Below, piece by piece: positions 44,634 through 55,877 of a stretch of DNA of 64,000 nt. The notes under the pieces were generated by a model. It ran no database searches. It saw only the letters and a list, made by a program, of their open reading frames with translations, and had not been told where the DNA came from. Origin of the DNA: Oleiagrimonas citrea (GTDB taxonomy: Bacteria; Pseudomonadota; Gammaproteobacteria; Xanthomonadales; Rhodanobacteraceae). How positions within the stretch are numbered: position 1 is the stretch's first letter; each line of letters opens with the position of its first letter. The stretch is from NCBI RefSeq assembly GCF_012395255.1, contig NZ_JAAZQD010000001.1, positions 558,001 through 622,000 of the forward strand. Direction: 5' to 3'. A program made the position numbers and the translations under genes.

Positions 44634-45599
44634 TTGCACGCCCATCATCACGACCACGACCACCACGGTCACGATCATCATGCACACGGTGTCTCCGCCG
44701 ATGCGGATCGTCGCTATCTGACGCTCGCCCTGTTGCTGCTGACCGGCTACATGGCGCTGGAAGTCGTGGCCGGCATCATCGCCTCGTCGCTGGCGCTGAT
44801 CTCCGACGCCGGACACATGCTCACCGACGTCGCCGCCATCGGTTTGGCACTGGTCGCGATGCATCTGGCGCGGCGGCCCGCCGACGGCCATTACACCTTC
44901 GGTTTCAAGCGCGCCGAAATTCTCAGCGCGCAGGCCAACGGCATCACCCTGCTGTTGCTGTCGGGCTGGTTCATCATCGAGGCGGTGTTTCGTCTGGTCG
45001 ATCCGCCGCAGGTCGAAGGCCGCTGGGTGTTCTTCGTCGCCCTGGCCGGCATCGTGGTGAACCTGCTCGCGGTGTGGATCATGAGCAAGGCCAACCGGCG
45101 CAGTCTGAATGTCGAAGGCAGCTTCCAGCACATCCTCACCGATCTCTACGCTTTCATCGCCACCGCCGTGGCCGGTGCGGTGATCTGGGCAACGGGCTGG
45201 AACCGCGTCGATGCGCTGGCGGCACTGGTCGTCGCCGGACTGATGCTGCGCGCCGGCTACGGCCTGGTGCGCGATTCCGGCCGCGTGTTCCTCGAAGCCG
45301 CGCCGCGCGACCTGCATCCGGCCGCGATCTCCGAGGCAATCCTGGCCATGCCGCACGTCAACCGGCTGGACGATCTGCATGTCTGGGAAGTCACCTCGGA
45401 GATGCCGGCGCTGTCCGCGCACGTGCTGGTCAGTCACGAAGTCGACTGCCACGACACCCGGCGCGAGATCGAACACATGCTCAAGCAACACTTCGGCATC
45501 ACCCACACGACTCTTCAGACCGACCACTGCGCCGAGGGCGAACCGACGGAAGCTGCGCCCTGCGCCTTCGGACGCGGGCACGTCCACGAACACGCTTGA
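44634..45599 (+). CDS. CDF cation-efflux transporter (ZitB/CzcD type)
   Basis: 321 residues. Histidine-rich N-terminus (HAHHHDHDHHGHDHH), six membrane helices with metal sites SDAGHMLTD (TM2) and HILTD (TM5), then the cytoplasmic ferredoxin-like domain ending with HVHEH. This is the pattern of Zn/Cd/Co proton antiporters that export excess zinc. Start TTG at 44634 with GAGGA upstream. Near the copper ATPase and a permease, so this stretch is a small metal-homeostasis neighbourhood. Confidence 0.93.
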   Translation: MHAHHHDHDHHGHDHHAHGVSADADRRYLTLALLLLTGYMALEVVAGIIASSLALISDAGHMLTDVAAIGLALVAMHLARRPADGHYTFGFKRAEILSAQANGITLLLLSGWFIIEAVFRLVDPPQVEGRWVFFVALAGIVVNLLAVWIMSKANRRSLNVEGSFQHILTDLYAFIATAVAGAVIWATGWNRVDALAALVVAGLMLRAGYGLVRDSGRVFLEAAPRDLHPAAISEAILAMPHVNRLDDLHVWEVTSEMPALSAHVLVSHEVDCHDTRREIEHMLKQHFGITHTTLQTDHCAEGEPTEAAPCAFGRGHVHEHA

Positions 45600-45724
45600 C
45601 GCAGGAAGCCAGCCACGCGCCGACTCCAACGCCAGCGCCGTCAAACGCGGCGCATGCGACAATTGCGGGAAGGGCAAGGTGCGCACAGCACCCGCTGTCC
45701 TTCGCTCCATCCGCCCGCTCAACG

Positions 45725-45740
45725 CTGGACCCGGGTCCAG
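45725..45740. promoter_or_regulatory. Second CTGGACC-dyad, similar to the MerR operator
   Basis: CTGGACCCGGGTCCAG is identical to the operator at 43058-43073 except for the two central bases. It lies 22 nt before the rlmJ start and 126 nt after the zinc transporter stop. No convincing -35/-10 pair brackets it with 19-bp spacing. Confidence 0.35.
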
Positions 45741-45762
45741 CCTCGCCGCGCACGACTGCCGA

Positions 45763-46611
45763 ATGAACTACCGCCATGCCTACCATGCCGGCAATTTCGC
45801 CGACGTTCTGAAACATTGCGTGCTGATCGCGCTGATCGAGGCGCTGCAGGCCAAGCCCAAGCCGCTGTGCTATCTCGACACGCACGCCGGCGCCGGTCGC
45901 TATGACCTGAGCGGCGAAGCCGCGCGCAAGACCGCCGAGGCCGACGCCGGCATCGGTCGCCTGCGCGCGCTGCACGGCCGGCTTCCGCTGCTGGACCGCT
46001 ACCTCGACCTGGTCGCCGCCGAGGGCGCGGACCACTACCCCGGCTCGCCGCGCATCGCCGCTCGCCTGCTGCGCGCCGACGATGCCGCGCAGCTATGCGA
46101 ACTGCTGCCCGAGGAAGCCGCGAAGCTGCGCGCGCTGTTCCGCGAGGACCGCCGTATTCACGTGCACGAGCGCGACGGCTACGCGGCCATGAAAGCGCTG
46201 CTTCCGCCCACGCAGAAACGTGGTCTGGTCCTGATCGATCCGCCGTTCGAGGAGCAGATCGACGAGTACGCTCGGATCCAGACGGCCTTGGACACGGCGC
46301 TGACGCGCTGGCCCAGCGGCGTCTACGCCGTGTGGTATCCGATCAAGCTGGGCCGCGAGCTGCATCCGTTCCGCCGCTGGCTGCGCGGCTGCGCGGCGAA
46401 GACCGTGCTCGACATCGAGCTGTTGACCCGCCCGGACACCGTGCCGCAACGCCTCAACGGCGCCGGCATAGCCGTGCTGAATCCACCTTGGCGCCTGGAT
46501 GCGACGCTGCACCCGCTGCTGCGCCTGCTCGCCACGCAACTCGCGGCCGACGGCGAACGCGGCACGGCACGCCTGAACTGGCTGAAAACCGAAGACGGCA
46601 CAGCGGCCTGA
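45763..46611 (+). CDS. rlmJ: 23S rRNA (adenine2030-N6)-methyltransferase RlmJ
   Basis: 282 residues: MNYRHAYHAGNFADVLKHC (family N-terminus), the SAM loop LDTHAGAGRYDLSG, and the catalytic GLVLIDPPFEEQID (DPPF, N6-adenine methylase motif IV). Length and motifs match E. coli RlmJ (280). ATG 45763 gives this conserved start. Followed by the slp gene on the same strand. Confidence 0.94.
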   Translation: MNYRHAYHAGNFADVLKHCVLIALIEALQAKPKPLCYLDTHAGAGRYDLSGEAARKTAEADAGIGRLRALHGRLPLLDRYLDLVAAEGADHYPGSPRIAARLLRADDAAQLCELLPEEAAKLRALFREDRRIHVHERDGYAAMKALLPPTQKRGLVLIDPPFEEQIDEYARIQTALDTALTRWPSGVYAVWYPIKLGRELHPFRRWLRGCAAKTVLDIELLTRPDTVPQRLNGAGIAVLNPPWRLDATLHPLLRLLATQLAADGERGTARLNWLKTEDGTAA

Positions 46612-46675
46612 ACCGCTTGCCGTCCGCGCCGCTTGGGCTAAGCTGGCGGCACGCTCGCGCGCACAGGAACCGATC

Positions 46676-47227
46676 ATGACCCGCTTCGCCCGCCTTCTTC
46701 CGAGCCTCGCCGTCGCCACCCTGCTGACGCTCGTCGCCGGCTGCGCGCCCGCGCCGATCTACACCGTCGCGCCCGGCACCGCGATCATCACGCCGACGCA
46801 GGTCGCACAGACGCCGGAGCAATACCAGAACCAGACGGTCATCTGGGGCGGCACCGTGGTACGCGTGGAGAACTTCAGCGACCACACCGACGTCGAGCTG
46901 CTGGCCTACCCGCTGGACCGCTCGCAGCGGCCGCGCATCGCCCGCGACAAGGGCATCGGCCGCTTCATCGCCGTGCTGCCCGGCTACGTCGAACCGCTGA
47001 GCTTGCCACCGGGTTCGCCGGTAACCGTGCGTGGCACGCTGGATGGCGTGCATGCGGGCCAGGTCGGCGAAGCCAGCTACGTGTTCCCGCGCGTCAAGGT
47101 GGAACAGCACCACGCCTGGACGGCGGAGGAAATGCGCCAGGGGCACCCGAACTTCAGCTTCGGCATGGGCGTCGGGGTCGGCAGCGGCGGCCGCAGCGGG
47201 GTCGGCGTGGGCGTTGGCGTGCACTGA
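46676..47227 (+). CDS. Slp-family outer-membrane lipoprotein
   Basis: 183 residues. Lipoprotein signal with lipobox LVAGC-A, then the Slp domain (about 40-160: YQNQTVIWGGTVVRVENF, LDRSQRPR, GRFIAVLPGYVEP) and a glycine/valine-rich low-complexity tail (FGMGVGVGSGGRSGVGVGVG). Slp proteins are starvation-linked outer-membrane lipoproteins of unclear role. The stop lies 3 nt from the convergent CDF gene, so the 3' ends nearly touch. Confidence 0.88.
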   Translation: MTRFARLLPSLAVATLLTLVAGCAPAPIYTVAPGTAIITPTQVAQTPEQYQNQTVIWGGTVVRVENFSDHTDVELLAYPLDRSQRPRIARDKGIGRFIAVLPGYVEPLSLPPGSPVTVRGTLDGVHAGQVGEASYVFPRVKVEQHHAWTAEEMRQGHPNFSFGMGVGVGSGGRSGVGVGVGVH

Positions 47228-47230
47228 CCC

Positions 47231-48139
47231 TCAGTCGTCGACGTCGGGCTCGAAGAAGCACCAGCGCACCGCGGCAAAGCGGGCACGGAAATCCCGTTCC
47301 ACGGCATTGATGTCGTCGACCTGCGCGCGACCCGACGATGCCGGGCGCATGCGCGCCTTGATCGCCACCATCACCTCCGGCCCCATGTGCAGGGTCAGCA
47401 GGTTGTAGACGCACTCGACTTCCGGGCGCTCGCGCAGGAAGGCCAGCATCGTCTCGCGCTGCTTCGGCTCTACGCCGTGCCCGATCAGCAGGCCCTTCAC
47501 CTCGACCGCGACCAGCACGGCGACCACCACCAGCAGCACGCCGATGGCGATGGTGCCCAGCGCATCGAAAAGCAGGTTGCCGGTCAGCATCGTCGCCAGC
47601 ACCGCGAGCAGCGCCAGCAGCAACCCCAGCAGCGCGGCGGAATCCTCGCCGAAGATCACCAGCAGCTCGCTGGAACGGCTCTCGCGGAACCACTGCCACA
47701 GGCTGCGATCGCCCTGTTCTTTGCGCACTTCCTGCAGACAGCCACGCATCGAGAGACCCTCGGCGACAAGGCCGAACACCAGCACGCCGACCGCCAGCCA
47801 CGGCCAGCTGAGCGGTTCGGGATGCGTCAGCTTGTGCACGCCCTCGTAGATCGAGAACACGCCGCCCACACTGAATAGCAGGATCGCGACCAGGAATGAC
47901 CAGAAATACAGCGCACGCCCCCAACCCAGCGGATAGTCGTCCGAGGGCGGCCGCTTGGCCTGGCGCAGTCCCAGCAGCAGCAGCCCCTGATTGCCGCAGT
48001 CGGCCAGCGAGTGCACGGCCTCGGCCAGCATCGCGCCGGAACGGGTGATCAGGGCCGCCGCCAGCTTGGCGACGAAGATCGCGAAGTTGGCACCCAGCGC
48101 CAACAGGATGACCTTCAGGGAATTGGCGTGTCCGGACAT
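47231..48139 (-). CDS. CDF transporter, SLC30A9/ZnT9-like subgroup
   Basis: 302 residues with six membrane helices: ALGANFAIFVAKLAAALIT, EAVHSLADCGNQGLLLLG (TM2 site H-x-x-x-D), YPLGWGRALYFWSF, and in TM5 LLVIFGEDSAALLGLLLA where the usual H-x-x-x-D is replaced by E-D-x-x-A. This is the ZnT9-like branch, whose transported metal is less certain. Lacks a His-rich tail. Start ATG 48139 with GGGGA upstream; the longer frame from 48229 would extend into the FNR box region and is rejected. Confidence 0.85.
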   Translation of the reverse strand: MSGHANSLKVILLALGANFAIFVAKLAAALITRSGAMLAEAVHSLADCGNQGLLLLGLRQAKRPPSDDYPLGWGRALYFWSFLVAILLFSVGGVFSIYEGVHKLTHPEPLSWPWLAVGVLVFGLVAEGLSMRGCLQEVRKEQGDRSLWQWFRESRSSELLVIFGEDSAALLGLLLALLAVLATMLTGNLLFDALGTIAIGVLLVVVAVLVAVEVKGLLIGHGVEPKQRETMLAFLRERPEVECVYNLLTLHMGPEVMVAIKARMRPASSGRAQVDDINAVERDFRARFAAVRWCFFEPDVDD

Positions 48140-48234
48140 CGGTCCCCCGTAATCGCCTCGAAACGAGAATCGAGTGTAGCCGAGCCACCCGCAGGCGCGT
48201 GAACCCGGCGCCTGAAGGCTCATGCGCACGGCAA

Positions 48235-48276
48235 TTGACCAAGATCAAGATGGCCTAGCCACCCAGCCCCTAGAGT
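48235..48276 (+). promoter_or_regulatory. FNR-activated promoter of the cbb3 operon
   Basis: TTGAC-caag-ATCAA (48235-48248) matches the FNR box TTGAT-N4-ATCAA with one change. About 41 nt from the box centre to a start site near 48283 is class II FNR spacing, and TAGAGT at 48271-48276 is a suitable -10. ccoN starts at 48310. Confidence 0.85.
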
Positions 48277-48309
48277 CTCGCTCGATGCGCAATCACTTTG
48301 GGGAACCGC

Positions 48310-49734
48310 ATGGACTCGACGAAGACCTATAACGACAAGGTCGTACGGCAGTTCACCGCCGCCACGATCCTGTGGGGCGTGGTCGGCATGCTGGTCGGCC
48401 TGTACATCGCCGCCCAGCTGGCCTGGCCCGCACTGAATTTCGACATCCCGTACCTGACCTTCAGCCGCCTGCGTCCGCTGCACACCAGCGCGGTGATCTT
48501 CGCCTTCGGCGGCAGCGCGCTGATGGGCACCGCCTTCTACGTGGTCCAGCGCACCTGCCAGGTGCGACTGATCAGCGACAAGCTGGCGGCCTTCACCTTC
48601 TGGGGCTGGCAACTGGTCATCGTGCTGGTGGCGATCACCTATCCGCTAGGCATCACCCAGAGCAAGGAATACGCCGAGCCGGAGTGGTTCATCGACATCA
48701 TCATCACGGTGGTGTGGGTGGTCTTCGCGATCGTGTTCTTCGGCACCCTGGCCAAACGCCGCGTCAAGCACATCTACGTGGCGAACTGGTTCTACGGCGC
48801 CTTCATCATCACCATCGCGGTGCTGCACATCGTCAACAACATCGCCATCCCGGTGTCGTGGACGAAGTCCTACATCGTCTACTCCGGCGCGGTCGACGCC
48901 ATGGTGCAGTGGTGGTACGGCCACAACGCCGTGGGCTTCTTCCTCACCGCCGGCTTCCTGGCGATGATGTACTACTTCGTGCCCAAGCAGGCCGAGCGTC
49001 CGATCTATTCCTATCGCCTGTCGGTGGTGCACTTCTGGGCACTGATCGCGATCTACATGTGGGCCGGCCCGCACCACCTGATGTACACCGCGCTGCCCGA
49101 CTGGGCGCAGTCCCTGGGCATGGTGTTCTCGCTGATCCTGCTGGCGCCGTCGTGGGGCGGCATGCTCAACGGCATCCTCACGCTGTCCGGCGCATGGCAC
49201 AAGCTGCGCACCGATCCGGTCCTGAAGTTCATGATCGTGTCGCTGTCGTTCTACGGCATGTCGACCTTCGAGGGGCCGATGATGTCGATCAAGACGGTCA
49301 ACTCGCTGTCGCACTACACCGACTGGACCATCGGCCACGTGCACTCGGGCGCGCTGGGCTGGGTCGGTTTCATCACCATGGGTTCGCTGTACTGCCTGAT
49401 CCCGCGGCTGTACGGCCGCAAGCAGATGTACTCGCAGAAGCTGGTCGAGACGCACTTCTGGGTGGCCACCATCGGCGTGGTGATCTACATCGCCGCGATG
49501 TGGATGGCCGGCGTGATGCAGGGCCTGATGTGGCGCGCGACCAACGACGACGGAACGTTGACCTACACCTTCATCGAGTCGCTCAAGCAGACCTATCCGT
49601 TCTACTACGCGCGCTTCTTCGGCGGCCTGCTGTACCTGAGCGGCATGCTGATGATGGCGTGGAACACCTGGATGACCTGGCGCACTTCGCGCGAACCCGC
49701 GCCGGCGCTGATTCCCACCGCCGTGCACGCCTGA
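48310..49734 (+). CDS. ccoN: Cytochrome cbb3 oxidase subunit I (catalytic)
   Basis: 474 residues, about twelve membrane helices. Low- and high-spin heme and CuB ligands in [49 protein letters not shown] and [14 protein letters not shown]. It reduces oxygen at high affinity and pumps protons. ATG 48310 is preferred over TTG 48298. First gene of the operon behind the FNR box. Confidence 0.97.
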   Translation: MDSTKTYNDKVVRQFTAATILWGVVGMLVGLYIAAQLAWPALNFDIPYLTFSRLRPLHTSAVIFAFGGSALMGTAFYVVQRTCQVRLISDKLAAFTFWGWQLVIVLVAITYPLGITQSKEYAEPEWFIDIIITVVWVVFAIVFFGTLAKRRVKHIYVANWFYGAFIITIAVLHIVNNIAIPVSWTKSYIVYSGAVDAMVQWWYGHNAVGFFLTAGFLAMMYYFVPKQAERPIYSYRLSVVHFWALIAIYMWAGPHHLMYTALPDWAQSLGMVFSLILLAPSWGGMLNGILTLSGAWHKLRTDPVLKFMIVSLSFYGMSTFEGPMMSIKTVNSLSHYTDWTIGHVHSGALGWVGFITMGSLYCLIPRLYGRKQMYSQKLVETHFWVATIGVVIYIAAMWMAGVMQGLMWRATNDDGTLTYTFIESLKQTYPFYYARFFGGLLYLSGMLMMAWNTWMTWRTSREPAPALIPTAVHA

Positions 49735-49744
49735 GGAGCCCGCC

Positions 49745-50359
49745 ATGCTGCATGCAAAGATCGAGAAGAACGTGGGCCTGATGGCCGTGCTGATCGCGGT
49801 CGCGATCAGCTTCGGCGGCCTGGCCGAGATCGTGCCGCTGATGTTCGAGGCCAACGCCACCCAGCCCGTGCCCGGTCTGAAGCCGCCCGCCGCGCTGCAA
49901 CTAGCCGGACGCGACATCTACGTCCGCGAAGGCTGCTACAACTGCCATTCGCAGATGATCCGCACCCTGTCGTTCGAGACCCAACGCTACGGCCACTACT
50001 CGGTGGCCGGCGAGTCGGTCTACGACCATCCGTTCCTGTGGGGCTCCAAGCGCACCGGCCCGGATCTGGCCCGCGTCGGCGGACGCTACAGCGATGACTG
50101 GCACCGCGTGCATCTGATGAACCCGCGCGATGTGGTGCCGGAGTCGAACATGCCCGGCTTCCCGTGGCTGGCCGAACGCACGCTGGACGCGAAGGAAGTC
50201 GCCTCGCACATGCGCGCGCTGCGCAGCATCGGCGATCCGTACACCGACGCCGACATCGCCGCCGTTCCCGCTGCGGTCAAGGGCAAGACCGAGATGGACG
50301 CCCTGATCGCCTACCTGCAAAGCCTGGGCACGCACGGCCCGAAGGAGGACACGCCATGA
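49745..50359 (+). CDS. ccoO: Cytochrome cbb3 oxidase subunit II (monoheme c)
   Basis: 204 residues: N-terminal membrane anchor ([21 protein letters not shown]), then a heme c domain with [15 protein letters not shown] (CxxCH) and distal methionine in [11 protein letters not shown]. Passes electrons from CcoP to CcoN. GGAG upstream of ATG 49745; its stop overlaps ccoQ by 4 nt. Confidence 0.96.
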   Translation: MLHAKIEKNVGLMAVLIAVAISFGGLAEIVPLMFEANATQPVPGLKPPAALQLAGRDIYVREGCYNCHSQMIRTLSFETQRYGHYSVAGESVYDHPFLWGSKRTGPDLARVGGRYSDDWHRVHLMNPRDVVPESNMPGFPWLAERTLDAKEVASHMRALRSIGDPYTDADIAAVPAAVKGKTEMDALIAYLQSLGTHGPKEDTP

Positions 50360-50508
50360 TTTCCGGCATCCTGACCGCCCTGCTCATGATCCTGTTCATC
50401 GGGGTCGCCGTCTGGGCCTACAGCGCACGGCAGAAGCCGCGCTTCCGCGAAGCCGAGATGCTTCCGCTGATTGAGGACACGCGCGCCACGAAGGAGGATC
50501 AGGCATGA
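50356..50508 (+). CDS. ccoQ: Cytochrome cbb3 oxidase subunit CcoQ
   Basis: 50 residues: one membrane helix ([22 protein letters not shown]) and a short acidic tail with [10 protein letters not shown], the CcoQ/FixQ pattern. It stabilises the oxidase complex. Overlaps ccoO and ccoP by 4 nt each. Confidence 0.92.
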   Translation: MISGILTALLMILFIGVAVWAYSARQKPRFREAEMLPLIEDTRATKEDQA

Positions 50509-51410
50509 GCACCTTCTGGAGCATTTTCGTGATGGTCCTGGTGACCATCAACGTGGTCGGCGCGGTATGGCTGCTGTTCGGCAACGCCAAGAGCGACCCG
50601 AGCGAGACCACCGGCCACACCTGGGACGAGAATCTGACCGAGTACAACAAGCCGCTGCCGATGTGGTGGATCGGTCTGTTCGTGCTGTCGGTCGCCTTCG
50701 GCATCGGCTACCTGGTGCTCTACCCGGGCTTCGGCGCGACCAAGGGCAGCCTCGGCTGGAGTTCGGTGAAGCAGCACGACGCCCACGTGGCCGAGGCCAA
50801 CGCGCGCCTGGAGAAGCTGTTCGCGCAGTTCCGCGACATACCGATGAACAAGCTGGTCGACGATCCCAAGGCGCTGAGCATCGGTCACAACGTGTTCGCC
50901 AACAACTGCGCGATGTGCCACGGCTCGGATGCGCGCGGCGCACGCGGCTTTCCCAACCTGACCGACGACGACTGGCTGTACGGCGGCGATCCGCAGCAGG
51001 TCATCACGACCATCACGCACGGCCGCAACGGCGTCATGCCGGCGTGGGGCGCGGTCGCCGGCGACCAGGGCGTGACCGAGTTGGCCAACTACGTGCGCGA
51101 GCTGTCCGGGCAGTCCCACGACGCCACGCTCGCCACGGCCGGCAAGGCGCGCTACATGACGCTGTGCATCGCCTGCCACGGCCCAACGGGCAAGGGCAAC
51201 CAGGCACTCGGCGCGCCGAATCTGACCGACAACACCTGGCTGTACGGCGGCGACCTGGCGACCATCGAGGCCACCATCCGCAACGGCCGCAACGGACAGA
51301 TGCCGGCCTGGGACAAGACCCTCGGTCCGGACCGCATCCGCATGGCCGCGGCATGGGTGCTCGCGCAGTCGCAGCAGGCCCCGGCCGACACGGCGGAGGC
51401 GGCGCAGTGA
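50505..51410 (+). CDS. ccoP: Cytochrome cbb3 oxidase subunit III (diheme c)
   Basis: 301 residues: two N-terminal membrane helices (FWSIFVMVLVTINVVGAVWLL and MWWIGLFVLSVAFGIGYLVLY with conserved WDENLTEYNKPLP between), then two heme c domains with CAMCHG and CIACHG and distal methionines in MPAWG and MPAWD. Entry point for electrons. Overlaps ccoQ by ATGA; the stop overlaps the next small gene. Confidence 0.96.
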   Translation: MSTFWSIFVMVLVTINVVGAVWLLFGNAKSDPSETTGHTWDENLTEYNKPLPMWWIGLFVLSVAFGIGYLVLYPGFGATKGSLGWSSVKQHDAHVAEANARLEKLFAQFRDIPMNKLVDDPKALSIGHNVFANNCAMCHGSDARGARGFPNLTDDDWLYGGDPQQVITTITHGRNGVMPAWGAVAGDQGVTELANYVRELSGQSHDATLATAGKARYMTLCIACHGPTGKGNQALGAPNLTDNTWLYGGDLATIEATIRNGRNGQMPAWDKTLGPDRIRMAAAWVLAQSQQAPADTAEAAQ

Positions 51411-51700
51411 TCGCGCCACGCGTATCCGCGTCGACGTCGCGTCTGCCGCTCGCGGCACGCGTCGGCGCGGTGGCGTGGCCGTCGTTCTTCGCCGCCGGGG
51501 TCGCGACCATGGTGTTCTTCGCCGTCGTCGATCCCGACCGTCTGGCCACGATCACCTGGCCGACGCTGAACGTGAGTCGCGGCGTCGGCTACACGCTAGG
51601 CTTCTTCATGTTCTGGGTCTGCACGCTGGCCTCGAGCCTGTTCACGTCGCTGCTGCTGAAACCGCGCGGCGACGTTCCGGTGGATGACGAGAACGCATGA
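51407..51700 (+). CDS. Small two-helix membrane protein inside the cbb3 operon
   Basis: 97 residues, start GTG 51407 overlapping the ccoP stop by 4 nt and stop overlapping ccoG by 4 nt. Basic N-terminus (VIAPRVSASTSRLPLAARV), two hydrophobic segments (AWPSFFAAGVATMVFFAVV and VGYTLGFFMFWVCTLASSLFTSLLL) and an acidic tail. No family recognised. The tight overlaps show it is translated with the oxidase genes; it may be an assembly factor or an extra subunit. Confidence 0.8.
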   Translation: MIAPRVSASTSRLPLAARVGAVAWPSFFAAGVATMVFFAVVDPDRLATITWPTLNVSRGVGYTLGFFMFWVCTLASSLFTSLLLKPRGDVPVDDENA

Positions 51701-53130
51701 ACGAACGCATTCCCCTGCAGTTAGTCGACGGCGACGAGGGCACCCTCTACGCGCGCCAGCCCAAGGTCTACCCGCGCGAGATCAAAGGCCGCTTCCAGCG
51801 CCTGCGCAACGCCGCCGTGCTGTGGCTGCTGGGCATGTTCTACGTGTTTCCGTGGCTGAACTGGGACGGTCGGCAGATGGTGCTGTTCGACCTGCCGCAC
51901 CGCAAGTTCTACATCCTCGGTCTGACCTTCTGGCCGCAGGACTTCTTCTTCATGGCCTGGCTGCTGATCATGGCCGGGCTGTCGCTGTTCTTCTTCACCG
52001 CCCTCGCCGGCCGGCTTTGGTGCGGCTACGCCTGTCCACAGACGGTATGGACCGAGGCGTTCCTGTGGATCGAACGCAAGATCGAAGGCGACCGCAACCA
52101 GCGCATGCGTCTGGACAAGGCGCCGTGGGGCGCGAAGAAGTTCGCGCGCAAGGGCCTCAAGCAGCTGGCGTGGATCGCCTTCGCGCTGTGGACCGGTTTC
52201 ACCTTCGTCGGTTTCTTCACGCCGATCCGCGAACTGGCCGGCGAAGTCGCGCACTTCGATCTGGGCGGCTGGGAGATGTTCTGGATCGCGTTCTACGGCT
52301 TCGCCACCTACGGCAATGCCGGCTTCCTGCGCGAACAGGTCTGCAAGTACATGTGCCCGTACGCGCGCTTCCAGGGCGCGATGTTCGACCGCGACACGCT
52401 GATCATCAGCTACGACGAACCGCGCGGCGAGGATCGCGGTCACCGCAAGCGCGGCACACCGAGCGTGCTGGACTGGGCGGACAAGGACGGCGAACGTCCC
52501 GCGCTGGGCGACTGCATCGACTGCCAGGCCTGCGTGCAGGTCTGTCCGACCGGCATCGACATCCGCAACGGCCTGCAGGTCGGCTGCATCGCCTGCGCGG
52601 CGTGCATCGACGCCTGCGACGCGATCATGGACAAGATGGCGTACCCGCGCGGGCTGATCCGCTACACCACCGAGCACGCCATGGAAGGCAAGCCGAGCCG
52701 CGTGCTGCGCGTGCGCACACTGATCTACGCGACCGTGCTGCTGCTCCTGGCCGGCGCCTTCGCCTGGAGCATCGGTCATCGCAGCATGCTGCTGGCCGAA
52801 GTGCTGCGCGACCGCAACGCACTGTGGCGCGCGGGACCCGCCGGCAGCGTGGAGAACAGTTACACCCTGAAGTTGGTCAACAAGAGCGACCAACCGATGA
52901 CGCTGACCCTGAGCCTGGACGGCGACACGCCGCTGGTGCTGGTCGGCCGCCAGCGTCTGGACATCGCCGGCGGCGAAGTCGCCTCCGTGCCGGTCACCCT
53001 GCGCGCGCCGGCCGGCAGCGTGCACGGCCGGCAGCGCGTGACGCTGCAACTGAACTCCACCGACCCGAACGCCTCCCAGCCCGTCGCCGACGTGACGACG
53101 GCCTTCTTCGCACCGAGTGATTCGCCATGA
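51697..53130 (+). CDS. ccoG: cbb3 oxidase accessory ferredoxin CcoG (FixG/RdxA)
   Basis: 477 residues: five or so membrane helices with FTALAGRLWCGYACPQTVWTE and CKYMCPYARFQGAM, two 4Fe-4S motifs (CIDCQACVQVCPTGIDI and CIACAACIDACDAIM), and a C-terminal periplasmic Ig-like domain. CcoG is a membrane cupric reductase that supplies Cu(I) for the oxidase copper site. Overlaps both neighbours by 4 nt. Confidence 0.95.
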   Translation: MNERIPLQLVDGDEGTLYARQPKVYPREIKGRFQRLRNAAVLWLLGMFYVFPWLNWDGRQMVLFDLPHRKFYILGLTFWPQDFFFMAWLLIMAGLSLFFFTALAGRLWCGYACPQTVWTEAFLWIERKIEGDRNQRMRLDKAPWGAKKFARKGLKQLAWIAFALWTGFTFVGFFTPIRELAGEVAHFDLGGWEMFWIAFYGFATYGNAGFLREQVCKYMCPYARFQGAMFDRDTLIISYDEPRGEDRGHRKRGTPSVLDWADKDGERPALGDCIDCQACVQVCPTGIDIRNGLQVGCIACAACIDACDAIMDKMAYPRGLIRYTTEHAMEGKPSRVLRVRTLIYATVLLLLAGAFAWSIGHRSMLLAEVLRDRNALWRAGPAGSVENSYTLKLVNKSDQPMTLTLSLDGDTPLVLVGRQRLDIAGGEVASVPVTLRAPAGSVHGRQRVTLQLNSTDPNASQPVADVTTAFFAPSDSP

Positions 53131-53294
53131 ACACACCCACGCTCCCCTGGTACCGCGTTCCCGAGGTCTGGCTGATGATCGTGCTGCTCAGCGCGGCCGT
53201 GGCCGGCGGCATCACCACGCTGGTGATCGCCGAACGCCTGCCGGACGCGCAGATCCACAACCCGAACACGCAGGGCCGGCTGCACGGCCACTGA
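53127..53294 (+). CDS. Mini CcoH/FixH-like single-helix protein
   Basis: 55 residues: MNTPTLPWYRVPEVWLMIVLL, the rest of one membrane helix (SAAVAGGITTLVIA), and a short tail ending RLHGH. The PWYR-x-P-x-x-W lead into the helix resembles the N-terminus of FixH/CcoH, which normally has about 150 residues with a periplasmic domain; here that domain is absent. ATGA overlap with ccoG and a 1-nt gap to ccoI show it is a genuine gene in the expected CcoH place. Probably supports oxidase assembly or stability. Confidence 0.8.
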   Translation: MNTPTLPWYRVPEVWLMIVLLSAAVAGGITTLVIAERLPDAQIHNPNTQGRLHGH

Positions 53295-53295
53295 C

Positions 53296-55712
<2,417 letters not shown>

Positions 55713-55716
<4 letters not shown>

Positions 55717-55877
55717 ACGTGATCCTGCTGCTGATTCCACTGAGCATGGTGCTGCTGGGCGCCGGCGTCTGGGCCTTCTTCTGGGCGGTCAATCACGCGC
55801 AGTTCGACGACCTCGACACGCCGGCGCTGATGCCGCTGTCCGACGATGCGCACCCGGACGAGGACACGGACGCATGA
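55713..55877 (+). CDS. ccoS: cbb3 oxidase assembly protein CcoS
   Basis: 54 residues: one helix (MNVILLLIPLSMVLLGAGVWAFFWAVN) followed by HAQFDDLDTPALMPL and an acidic tail, the standard CcoS/FixS pattern. Required for cofactor insertion. Overlaps ccoI and the TauE-like gene by 4 nt. Confidence 0.93.
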
